From Polyangiaceae bacterium (GTDB lineage: Bacteria; Myxococcota; Polyangia; Polyangiales; Polyangiaceae): a DNA stretch of 17,149 nt. This document shows positions 6,954 through 13,758 of this stretch, piece by piece. The position numbers and the translations under genes were made by a program. The stretch spans positions 1 through 17,149 of the forward strand of contig JAICTU010000165.1 of NCBI GenBank assembly GCA_025936205.1, given 5' to 3'. The notes beneath the pieces were generated by a model. That model worked only from the letters and a program-made list of their open reading frames with translations. It made no database searches and was not told the origin of the DNA. How positions within the stretch are numbered: the first letter of the stretch is position 1; the number at the start of each line of letters is the position of its first letter.

Positions 6954-8609
6954 CTATTCGAACTCGTGACCTTCTTCGACGGTGAGCCGCTCCCCCAGGA
7001 TGCGCTGTTCCTCCAGGATGTCGCGCAGGATTTCAGGTGTCGTCAGCGGATTGGCGAGCACCACCCGGAACACGCTCAGGACCTGACCGCCGTACGCTGC
7101 GGTCTCCAGGCGCGTGCGGGAGACGAAGGTCTTGCCGCCCGCGCGCTGCTCCTTCTGGATCGATTCGGTGAGCGAGTCGAGCTGGAGGTTGGCCGCCTCG
7201 CGCTGGGCGGGCGAGCCCGTCTGCAGCACCTGGCGTGCCGCCTTCGGCACATAGCGATAGGTGAGCAGGTTCAGCACCGGTTCGCTGGTGAGCTCGAAGT
7301 CGCTCGCGTCGCGGATCATGCTCGCGAACAGCTTGGCCTTGTCGATACCCAGGCTGATCAAGAGCTCGTAGCCGCGGCGGCCGATGATGCGCAGCGCGGA
7401 GTGCACCAGCATGGCCATGCCCTGGCGCGTGCCCTCCAATGTGTGCTTGCCGATGTCGCGCGAGCCGCGGCGCAACACGTAGTTGGCGTGATGCTCGACG
7501 GCGGAGAGCGCCTGCACGTCCTTGAATACGACCATGCCGGCCCCGACCGGCACGTACAGCTGCTTGTGCGCGTCGAGCGTGACCGAGTCCGCGCGCGCGA
7601 TACCTTCCAGCAGGTGGCGGTGGCGCCCGGAGAACAACGTCGGGCCACCCCAGGCACCGTCCACGTGGAAGTGGATGGCCTGCTGCTCGGCGATGTCTGC
7701 CAGCTCGGCGAGCGGGTCGACGCTACCCGTCTCCGTGGTGCCGGCGATGCCGACGATGGCCAGCACGCCGATGCGTTGGGCCTTCAGCACGTCAATCTGC
7801 CGGCGCAGCGCAGACACGTCGATCGTGTGCTGGGCGGTGACCGGGATCGCGATCAGCTGCCTGCGCCCGAGGCCCAGCAAGTCAGCCGATTTTGCCAGGG
7901 AGTAATGGCCGCGCCGGGAGACCAGCACGCACAGGCCGCGCAGCCCGTGGTGCTCCAGCGCGGCCGCCAGGCCCTCTTCGGAGATGCCTGCGAAGCCCTC
8001 GCGCGGACCGAGCAGGCGATTGCGCGCCACCCACAGCGCCGTGAGGTTGGCGATCGTGCCGCCGGAACAAAAGGCCCCGAGCGAATGGGTGAAGCTCTGC
8101 GTCCACTGCGCGTAAAACTCGTCGCTCTGGCCGTAGACCAGGCGATGCAACATCCCCACCACCTGGCGCTCGAGCGGCGTGAAGGCCTTCGAGGTCTCGA
8201 TCTTCACGACGTTCTGGTTGAGCGTCATCATGATCTTGGCGAGCGGGAACATGAAGTACGGCAGGGCCGAGGTCATGTGCCCGATGAAGCTCGGCGCGGA
8301 GGTATGCACCGATTGCGCCACGACCTTCTCCAGCAGGAACTCGACTTGCTCGGAGACGAAGAGCGGGTCTTCGGGGATGCGGGTCTCCTGAAAATCTCGC
8401 TCCAGGTTGGCCGGCGCGATGTCGCCGGCCACGATGCGCGTGCGCAGGAAGCCGATCAGGTTCTCGGAGATCTCCCGGTCGAGCCGGTGCAATGTGGAGT
8501 TCGGCCCCTCCGGCACCGTGAAGATCTTGCGCATGGTCTCGAGGGTGGCCTCGGCCTTCTTGTTGGGCGCAGAATTCGGCGCAGAGTTGGGCGCGGAGCT
8601 ATCGGGCAC
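6954..8609 (-). CDS. panP: PLP-dependent aspartate 1-decarboxylase, PanP type
   Basis: This 551-residue protein belongs to the group II PLP decarboxylases and matches the PanP subfamily in length and in long stretches I recognise: IFTVPEGPNSTL at about 30-40, FIGHMTSALPYF at 108-119 and VKIETSKAFTPLERQV at 135-150. PanP makes beta-alanine from L-aspartate for pantothenate and CoA synthesis, replacing the pyruvoyl enzyme PanD. The PLP residues are visible: Lys349 (LDAHKQLYVP) for the Schiff base, Asp317 (HVDGAWGG), His235 stacking on the ring (GHYSLAK), and the CSGGTIAN loop at 181-188. It starts with GTG 8609. The N-terminus holds three SAPN repeats encoded by a 12-nt repeat, and Met26 inside the conserved region is too late to be the start. 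A glutamate decarboxylase activity cannot be excluded from sequence alone. Confidence 0.88.
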   Translation of the reverse strand: MPDSSAPNSAPNSAPNKKAEATLETMRKIFTVPEGPNSTLHRLDREISENLIGFLRTRIVAGDIAPANLERDFQETRIPEDPLFVSEQVEFLLEKVVAQSVHTSAPSFIGHMTSALPYFMFPLAKIMMTLNQNVVKIETSKAFTPLERQVVGMLHRLVYGQSDEFYAQWTQSFTHSLGAFCSGGTIANLTALWVARNRLLGPREGFAGISEEGLAAALEHHGLRGLCVLVSRRGHYSLAKSADLLGLGRRQLIAIPVTAQHTIDVSALRRQIDVLKAQRIGVLAIVGIAGTTETGSVDPLAELADIAEQQAIHFHVDGAWGGPTLFSGRHRHLLEGIARADSVTLDAHKQLYVPVGAGMVVFKDVQALSAVEHHANYVLRRGSRDIGKHTLEGTRQGMAMLVHSALRIIGRRGYELLISLGIDKAKLFASMIRDASDFELTSEPVLNLLTYRYVPKAARQVLQTGSPAQREAANLQLDSLTESIQKEQRAGGKTFVSRTRLETAAYGGQVLSVFRVVLANPLTTPEILRDILEEQRILGERLTVEEGHEFE

Positions 8610-8773
8610 GTCGGACTCGTTTTTCCGGGGTCTTCACGGCGGCGGTGGAGGCGGCTCGGGGCATGCTGCGGCTTCCATATATCAGTTTCCCGGGGGGCTT
8701 GTGCCAGTGGCCCCGCCGGCCGATATCTCGGGGTGCGGGGTGTCCCCCGCAAAAGCCGCGTTGGAGGTTTTTG
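8610..8773. promoter_or_regulatory. Divergent promoter region between panP and the AGPS-like oxidase
   Basis: These 164 bases separate two divergent starts and must hold both promoters. The only A/T-rich patch is CATATATCAG near 8678-8687, which could serve as a -10 region on either strand; no clear -35 partner is seen. A perfect 7-bp hairpin, TGCGGGG (8734-8740) with CCCCGCA (8745-8751) and a 4-nt loop, lies 11 nt before the Shine-Dalgarno GGAGG (8763-8767) of the plus-strand gene. Confidence 0.4.
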
Positions 8774-10177
8774 ATGATTGCCCTTGAGCTCACCGCCCGC
8801 CTGGGGGCGGCCGCCGTTTTGCGCGACGAGCCCACACTGCGCGCCTGTCGCCGGGACGCCTGGGTCCTGAGCGAGCTGGACGATCTGGAGCACGCGCCGG
8901 TGGCCCTGCCCGCCTGTGTGGTCCGGCCTCGCTCCGTGGAAGACGTGGTGGCGGTCGTGCGAGCTTGCAACGAGAGCCGTACGCCGCTCGTGCCTTCCGG
9001 CTTGCGCAGCGGCGTCTGCGGGGGGGTGCTCGCCGGCCGCGAGAGCGTGGTGCTCGACATGAGCTCGCTCTCGCGCGTGCGCTCGGTCGACGGCCGTGAT
9101 CTGATCGGCAGATTCGACGCGGGCGTACGCGGCAGCAGCGCGGAAGAGCGCGCGAACGCCGATGGCCTCACGATCGGCCACTTCCCGCAATCCATTGGCA
9201 TCTCGTCGGTCGGGGGCTGGGTGGCCACGCGCGCCGCGGGTCAGTTCTCCACGGGCTACGGCAACATCGAAGATCTGCTGCTGGGCGTGGAGGCGGTGCT
9301 CCCCGATGGCAGCCTGCTCGAGAGCGGCGTGGGGCCGCGCGCGGCGACCGGACCCGACCTGCGTCAGCTCATGCTCGGCAGCGAAGGAACGCTGGGCGTG
9401 ATCACCGGGGTCCAGCTCGCCTTGCGGCGCCTGCCGGAACAGCGCCAGTGCGCCGCCTTCTACGTGCCGGACATGGCGCGCGGCTTCGAGGCTCAGCGCG
9501 AGATCCTGCAATCCGGCTGGAGCCCGGTCGTGCTCCGCCAGTACGATGCGAAAGAGGTCGGAAGGCTGTTTGGTCCGTTTCGCCGCGACAGCGACTGCTT
9601 GCTGCTGGTGGTACACGAGGGCCCCGCGGAGCGAGTCGATGCGGAGCGCGCCGCCGTCCAACGCCACGTGGAGCGCGCCGGGGGCCAGTCAGCTCCCGCC
9701 GCCGCGACGGAACACTGGCTGGAGGAGCGCAACAAGGTCCCCACCTTCAAGAGCTTCCTGGAGAGCGGCGTGGTCGTCGACACGATCGAGGTCGCAGCGC
9801 CCTACTCCAAGATCGGTAAGGTCTACGATGCGGCCGTGGCGCGCCTCGGCGCGATCCGAGGCATCTGGAATGGCTCGGCACATAGCTCTCACGCCTACCG
9901 TACCGGCTTGAACCTCTACTTCAGCTTCGCCGTGCAACCCGAGAACAAAGCCAATCTGCGCGCCGCCTATCACGAGTGCTGGCGCGCGGTGATGGAGAGC
10001 TGTCTCGAGCTGGGCGGCTCCATCTCACATCATCACGGGATCGGTCGGGTGCGGCGCGAGTGGCTCGCGCGTGAGCTGGGCAGCGCCGGTGTTGCAACCC
10101 TGCGCAGCGTGCAGCGGGCCATCGATCCGCACCGGATCATGAATCCCGGAGTGTTGCTGCCCGACGTGCCGGAGTGA
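8774..10177 (+). CDS. FAD-linked oxidase, alkylglycerone-phosphate synthase-like
   Basis: The protein has 467 residues. The N-terminal half is the FAD-binding PCMH fold: a nucleotide loop at about 74-85 (PSGLRSGVCGGV) and the strongly AGPS-like block FPQSIGISSVGGWVATRAAG with YGNIEDLLLG at 137-171. The C-terminal half carries Tyr382 (NLYFSFA) and the triple histidine 419-421 (GGSISHHHGIGRVRREW), both placed as in alkyldihydroxyacetonephosphate synthase, which exchanges the acyl for an alkyl chain in ether-lipid synthesis. Myxobacteria make ether lipids, so this role fits; a 2-hydroxyacid or glycolate-type oxidase is the alternative. The start is ATG 8774, fixed by GGAGG six bases upstream. 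A longer frame from GTG 8645 would add residues that are unlike the family. Confidence 0.8.
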   Translation: MIALELTARLGAAAVLRDEPTLRACRRDAWVLSELDDLEHAPVALPACVVRPRSVEDVVAVVRACNESRTPLVPSGLRSGVCGGVLAGRESVVLDMSSLSRVRSVDGRDLIGRFDAGVRGSSAEERANADGLTIGHFPQSIGISSVGGWVATRAAGQFSTGYGNIEDLLLGVEAVLPDGSLLESGVGPRAATGPDLRQLMLGSEGTLGVITGVQLALRRLPEQRQCAAFYVPDMARGFEAQREILQSGWSPVVLRQYDAKEVGRLFGPFRRDSDCLLLVVHEGPAERVDAERAAVQRHVERAGGQSAPAAATEHWLEERNKVPTFKSFLESGVVVDTIEVAAPYSKIGKVYDAAVARLGAIRGIWNGSAHSSHAYRTGLNLYFSFAVQPENKANLRAAYHECWRAVMESCLELGGSISHHHGIGRVRREWLARELGSAGVATLRSVQRAIDPHRIMNPGVLLPDVPE

Positions 10178-10200
10178 GCCATGGCGCTCGGGGCACACGC

Positions 10201-10215
10201 CTTTACGGGTTAAAG
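10201..10215 (+). promoter_or_regulatory. A/T-rich inverted repeat upstream of the STAS-like gene
   Basis: CTTTA (10201-10205) and TAAAG (10211-10215) form a small inverted repeat. It is one of the few A/T-rich patches in the 70-nt gap between the oxidase stop and the GTG at 10248. It may mark a -10 or operator region for the downstream gene. Confidence 0.25.
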
Positions 10216-10247
10216 TCACCCCGGGCGCAGCCGATCAGCGAAGAGAC

Positions 10248-10841
10248 GTGCCGAAGTCTCCCTGGACCACTGCTCGTACCCTGCTCTTTTCCGGGCCAGC
10301 CTCTGCCCCCGCTTCTGCCAGGGCTCCCGTGCGCGAACCGAGCGCACCGGCTCCGTCCGGGGTCGAGCCCAGCGCGGAGCTGACCGTCTACTCGCAGGAG
10401 CCGGGCTACGTCGTGGCCGTGACGGGACGCTGCCTGATTCAGATCATCAGCGACCGCATGACGTCGACCACGATCAGCTTGACCCGGCGGGCGCTGGCGG
10501 ATCTGGCGGACCGACATGACAGTTTCGGTTTTCTGGCCGTGCTCGAGTCGAGCGCCAAGTTGACCATGGAACCTGATCTGCGCGAGAGCGTGGATGCCTA
10601 CGTGCGGCGCTACTCGACGCGCTTCACGGGCGCGGCGATCGTGTTCGAAGCGACCGGTTTTCAGGCGACGGTGGTGCGCAGCGTGGTGACAGCCATCAAC
10701 CTCGCGAGCCGGGCGTCGCATCCCACCAAGGTGTTCGACGACGTGCGGACGGGGTGCAGTTGGCTGGGACGTTTGACGCCGGGCGAACCGACCGCGGCGC
10801 GGCTGTACGAGCTGGCCACGCAGCTCAGAAAAGCCAAGTAG
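10248..10841 (+). CDS. Small STAS/SpoIIAA-like protein of unknown function
   Basis: The protein has 197 residues. The first 45 or so are Pro/Ala/Ser-rich and probably disordered. The rest alternates strands and helices in the order expected of a STAS-like fold: strand YVVAVTGRCLIQII, helix TISLTRRALADLADRH, strand FGFLAVLES, helix LRESVDAYVRRYSTRF, strand GAAIVFEATGF, helix VVRSVVTAINLAS, strand TKVFDD, then a last helix. I associate similar proteins with myxobacteria, often in several copies and with the VFE-TGF and R-SVVT stretches, but know of no characterised member. A role in partner-switching or ligand sensing is inference from the fold. It starts with GTG 10248 behind a weak purine stretch (GAAGAGA). 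It lies upstream of the Ser/Thr kinase in the same direction, separated by 256 nt. Confidence 0.7.
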   Translation: MPKSPWTTARTLLFSGPASAPASARAPVREPSAPAPSGVEPSAELTVYSQEPGYVVAVTGRCLIQIISDRMTSTTISLTRRALADLADRHDSFGFLAVLESSAKLTMEPDLRESVDAYVRRYSTRFTGAAIVFEATGFQATVVRSVVTAINLASRASHPTKVFDDVRTGCSWLGRLTPGEPTAARLYELATQLRKAK

Positions 10842-11097
10842 TCAGCGTCCTGTAGCGAGCCGGAACAGCCAACGCCGCCGCGCTGGCGCGCAGCCGTGCG
10901 CGTCGCACATGCGCCGAGTTCGTGCGACACGCTCTGGGCGTGCCCACGGGGTCAAGTCCCGCGGACGGGGTCCGTTCTGCCCTAGAGCACGCCCGCTTTG
11001 CTCGAGCGCCAGGTCTAGCCGCCGGCCAGCTTCAGCGTAGCGCGCGTGCACGGGCTTCTCCGAGGAGGCCCGAGCCTCCCTCTCCGCTGCACGACGA
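10842..11097 (+). promoter_or_regulatory. 256-nt gap with several inverted repeats upstream of the kinase
   Basis: No gene can be supported here. A 7-bp inverted repeat, GTCGCAC (10902-10908) with GTGCGAC (10922-10928), may end the STAS-like transcript. ACGGGGTC is repeated directly at 10946-10953 and 10965-10972, and the second copy lies inside the palindrome CGGACGGGGTCCG (10962-10974), which makes an operator candidate. GAGGAGGC (11062-11069) can pair with GCCTCCCTC just before the kinase ATG, with one bulge. No clear -35/-10 pair is visible. Confidence 0.35.
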
Positions 11098-12627
11098 ATG
11101 CCCAGAGTTACGAACGCCGAGATCCAGGCAACGAGGGTCACGTCGGAGGTGGTCGCGGAACTGCCGCCGCCCTCGCGCCGCGGCTATGGCGAAGGCGACG
11201 TGATCGACGGTCATCGTCTGGAAGCGCTGATCGGGACGGGCGGCATGGGCGAGGTGTGGACGGCGCGCAACGATACACTCGGTGTGCGCCGCGCGGTGAA
11301 GCTCATCCGAGCGGACTCCGGCAGCGCCGAGGGCACGGACCGGCTGCTGCACGAGGCCAGAGCGGCGGCCCGCCTGGTAGATCCTGCGATCGTACGAGTG
11401 TTCGACTTCGGGCGCACCGAGCGCGGCGATCCCTACATCGTCATGGAGCTGCTCGAGGGCGAGGACCTGATGAGCATCATCAACCGGCGCGAGCGCCTCA
11501 GCCCGATCAAGGCGGTGCGCGTGCTCTTGCCGGTGATCCGCGCGCTGGGTGCGGCGCACGAGCACGGCATCGTGCACCGGGATCTCAAGCCAGAGAACAT
11601 CTTCCTGGCGCGCTTGCCCGACGGGCGCGTGCAACCAAAGCTGCTCGATTTCGGCATCGCCAAGCTGAAGAACGCGCGCGACCTGCGGCTGACCTCGGCC
11701 GGCTCCGTGATGGGCAGCCCGCTGTACATGGCGCCCGAGCAGGCTCGCGGCGAAGACGTCGATGAGCGCGCCGATATCTGGGCGGTGTGCGTCGTGTTGT
11801 ACGAAGCGATGACGGGGCAGCCGCCCTTCGGCGGCGAGGACCGCGCGCAGGTGATGCACGCCGTCGCCACGCTGGAGCCGGAAAATCCAAATTTGCGTGG
11901 GGTGCTGGAGCCGTTGCCGTGGCCCATCCTCCAGCACGGGCTCGAGAAGCGCCGCGACGAGCGCTGGCGCTCGATGACGGAGCTGGGGCGGGAGCTGGCG
12001 CGCTGGTTGCTCGACAATGGCGTGAGCGAAGACATCACCGGCGGCTCACTGGAGGCGGGCTGGCTGCGCGACTCGCGGCGCAGCTTGTTCGCGAGCAGCG
12101 CGCCGCCGGTGCGCAGCCTGGGCCGCAGCATGAGCGGTGCGCGGCGCCTGCTGAACGAGGCGCGGCAGCGTGCCTCCGTCACCGCGCACTGGCTGACAGC
12201 GCGGACGCTGCCGCTCCGGCGCCGCTTCGAAGCCTTGAACCGCCGCCAGCGCGCGCTCATGCTGGGCGCGGCCGGAACGGTGCTGGCGCTCGTGCTGGTG
12301 GCGCTGCTCACTCGCTCACCCCAATCCAATGCCGCGCCGGTCGCAGCTCCGGTCACGGCAGCGGCGCCGCCTCCTGCGGTCGTGCAGCCCCAGCCGGTCG
12401 CGCCTCCGGCGCCGGCGCCCGCCGTGCAAGCCGTGCAAGCCGTCGCGGATGCGGAGCCGAGCCCGGCGCCACAGGTTCGCGAAGCTGCCCCCAAGATCAG
12501 CCCGGCGCGCACGACCAAGCCCCGCCGCTCCGCCCCGCGCAAAGCCACTCCTCGTCCCAGCAGCGAGCCTGCGCACGAAATCGCGACCAAAGCGCGGCGT
12601 GCCAAGCTGATCGATCCGTACCAATGA
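11098..12627 (+). CDS. Transmembrane Hanks-type Ser/Thr protein kinase
   Basis: The protein has 509 residues. The kinase domain spans about 38-303 and is complete: glycine loop GTGGMG (46-51), catalytic Lys68 (AVK), alpha-C Glu86, HRD at 160-162 with Lys164 and Asn167 (HRDLKPEN), DFG at 184-186 and APE at 212-214. It should be an active kinase in the cytoplasm. A basic linker leads to a single transmembrane helix at about 387-404, followed by a Pro/Ala-rich tail of about 100 residues ending LIDPYQ that would face the periplasm. No PASTA or other sensor domain is present, so any sensing would rest on this tail or on a partner. The start is ATG 11098 with a poor ribosome-binding site. Its TGA overlaps the ATG of the next gene (ATGA), implying co-translation with the PEGA protein. 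Confidence 0.92.
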   Translation: MPRVTNAEIQATRVTSEVVAELPPPSRRGYGEGDVIDGHRLEALIGTGGMGEVWTARNDTLGVRRAVKLIRADSGSAEGTDRLLHEARAAARLVDPAIVRVFDFGRTERGDPYIVMELLEGEDLMSIINRRERLSPIKAVRVLLPVIRALGAAHEHGIVHRDLKPENIFLARLPDGRVQPKLLDFGIAKLKNARDLRLTSAGSVMGSPLYMAPEQARGEDVDERADIWAVCVVLYEAMTGQPPFGGEDRAQVMHAVATLEPENPNLRGVLEPLPWPILQHGLEKRRDERWRSMTELGRELARWLLDNGVSEDITGGSLEAGWLRDSRRSLFASSAPPVRSLGRSMSGARRLLNEARQRASVTAHWLTARTLPLRRRFEALNRRQRALMLGAAGTVLALVLVALLTRSPQSNAAPVAAPVTAAAPPPAVVQPQPVAPPAPAPAVQAVQAVADAEPSPAPQVREAAPKISPARTTKPRRSAPRKATPRPSSEPAHEIATKARRAKLIDPYQ

Positions 12628-13706
12628 TCCGGTACGCGCCCGCTGTTGCTTGCCTCGGCCTGGCGCTGCTCGCCGGCCCCGTACGAGCCAAAGACGCCGT
12701 CGCGGCCGCTCCGCGTGTGGAGGCCAAGAGCTCCCGCGCGGCCGCGTCGGCGGGCGATGCTTCGCGCCGTAGCGCGCCTGCCGCGGAGCCGCCACCAGCC
12801 GAACACGCGCCATCTGAGACCGAGCCGCCGCCGGCCGATCTCACCGAGCAAGCCAAGCAGCTGTACCAGCTGGGCGCGGAAGCGTTCACCAGTCAGCGCA
12901 ATGCCGACGCCATCTACTACTTCCGCCAGGCGGAGCGGCTCGTGCCGAGCGGCAAGCTCACTTACAACATCGCGCTCGCCTACGATGAGATGGGCGACAC
13001 CGGCAACGCCCTGCGCGAGTACCGCGCCTTCCAGGCGCAGGAGCCCGGCTCGGTGCACCACGACGAAGCGCAAGAGCGCATCGCCAAGCTGGAGGCGGCG
13101 CTGGCCCAGCTCGGCCTGCAGCAGCTCAGGGTGGTCAGCGAGCCGCCGGGCGCGCTGTTGCGCATCGACGATGCCCTGGTCGGCGTCACCCCCTGGGTCG
13201 GCGAGCTGCCACCCGGACAGCACGAGCTGCAGCTCGAACACGCCGGGCATCAAGCGCGCTCGAGCCGCGTCGCGCTCTCCGCTCAGCACGCCGCGGACGT
13301 GCTTTTGACCTTGTCGCCGACGCCCCCTCCGGAGCCGGTGCACCCGAGCGCGCTCTCGCGCATCCAGCCGCTCAGCTGGACCTTTCTCGGCGTGGGTGTG
13401 GCGTCGCTCGCGGGCGGCGTCGGCTTCGAGCTGTCGCGCGCCACGTCCAGCGAGCGCGCCGGACGCGCGGGCAGCGCCGAGAGCGTGGCGCGCGCCCAGG
13501 GCGCCGCAGACGCGAAGCAGATGGCGTCCCTGCTGCTGCTCGGGGCGGGTGGCGCATTTGTCGTCGGTGGCGGTGTCTTGATCGTGCTCGATCTGAACCG
13601 CGACAGCGCAAAGCCACAGCCTGGCAGCGATGCCGGCGCCGCTGCAGAATTGACGCTGCCGTGCGCGCCAGATTTTTGCGGGCTCGTGACCCAGGGCCGC
13701 TTTTAA
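12624..13706 (+). CDS. Secreted TPR/PEGA-domain protein encoded with the kinase
   Basis: The protein has 360 residues, with a signal peptide cut near VRA (residue 22), a Pro/Ala/Ser-rich linker to about 72, and TPR-type helices at about 73-160 (LYQLGAEAFTSQRNADAIYYFRQAERLVPS, then NIALAYDEMGDTGNALREYRAF). A PEGA domain follows at about 166-230 (VVSEPPGALLRIDDALVGVTP, LPPGQHELQLEHAGH). Transmembrane segments lie at about 252-269 and 300-322 around a charged loop, and a tail ends PCAPDFCGLVTQGRF. The start ATG 12624 lies inside the kinase stop (ATGA); the same frame stays open far upstream but only as a shadow of the kinase. The linkage suggests that it works with the kinase, as envelope sensor, scaffold or target. 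It resembles the protein at 620-1729 in order of domains and in the Gly-X-Phe end, but its loop lacks the cysteine pair. Confidence 0.87.
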   Translation: MIRYAPAVACLGLALLAGPVRAKDAVAAAPRVEAKSSRAAASAGDASRRSAPAAEPPPAEHAPSETEPPPADLTEQAKQLYQLGAEAFTSQRNADAIYYFRQAERLVPSGKLTYNIALAYDEMGDTGNALREYRAFQAQEPGSVHHDEAQERIAKLEAALAQLGLQQLRVVSEPPGALLRIDDALVGVTPWVGELPPGQHELQLEHAGHQARSSRVALSAQHAADVLLTLSPTPPPEPVHPSALSRIQPLSWTFLGVGVASLAGGVGFELSRATSSERAGRAGSAESVARAQGAADAKQMASLLLLGAGGAFVVGGGVLIVLDLNRDSAKPQPGSDAGAAAELTLPCAPDFCGLVTQGRF

Positions 13707-13721
13707 TAGGCGCCCCGCGGC

Positions 13722-13748
13722 TTGACAGCTCCGCAGGCTGCGTTGTCA
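13722..13748 (+). promoter_or_regulatory. Consensus -35 hexamer inside a nested inverted repeat before the reductase gene
   Basis: TTGACA (13722-13727) is a perfect -35 hexamer, 32 nt before the aldo/keto reductase ATG. No good -10 follows at 16-18 nt (TGTCAG or GTCAGC). The hexamer is one arm of an outer repeat, TGACA (13723-13727) with TGTCA (13744-13748), around an inner palindrome CGCAGGCTGCG (13732-13742). The structure could be an operator or the end of the kinase-PEGA transcript, whose stop is at 13706. Confidence 0.35.
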
Positions 13749-13758
13749 GCTCCTGCAC

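Noticed and set aside
8678..8687. Defined promoter at the CATATATCAG patch
   Set aside because: There is no matching -35 at a sensible distance on either strand, so it is noted only as an A/T-rich patch within the divergent region.
8645..8773. Longer AGPS-like protein starting at GTG 8645
   Set aside because: The extra 43 residues are unlike the family, include the promoter region, and the ATG at 8774 has an ideal GGAGG.
6903..8774. A 623-residue plus-strand open frame opposite panP
   Set aside because: It has low-complexity Arg/Gln/His/Val composition and no recognisable motif; the opposite strand encodes a complete PanP.
10940..10980. Possible tRNA T-arm (GGGGTCAAGTCCC)
   Set aside because: The loop does not fit TTCRA with a 5-bp stem, and no acceptor, D or anticodon arms can be drawn around it.
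11787..12623. Upstream extension of the second PEGA protein through the kinase gene
   Set aside because: The frame is open only because of codon bias. The ATG at 12624 is followed at once by a normal signal peptide and overlaps the kinase stop as ATGA.
11433..13343. A 636-residue minus-strand open frame opposite the kinase and PEGA genes
   Set aside because: It spans two genes with clear domains on the plus strand and is composed of Arg/Gly/Ser/Ala runs typical of an antisense shadow.
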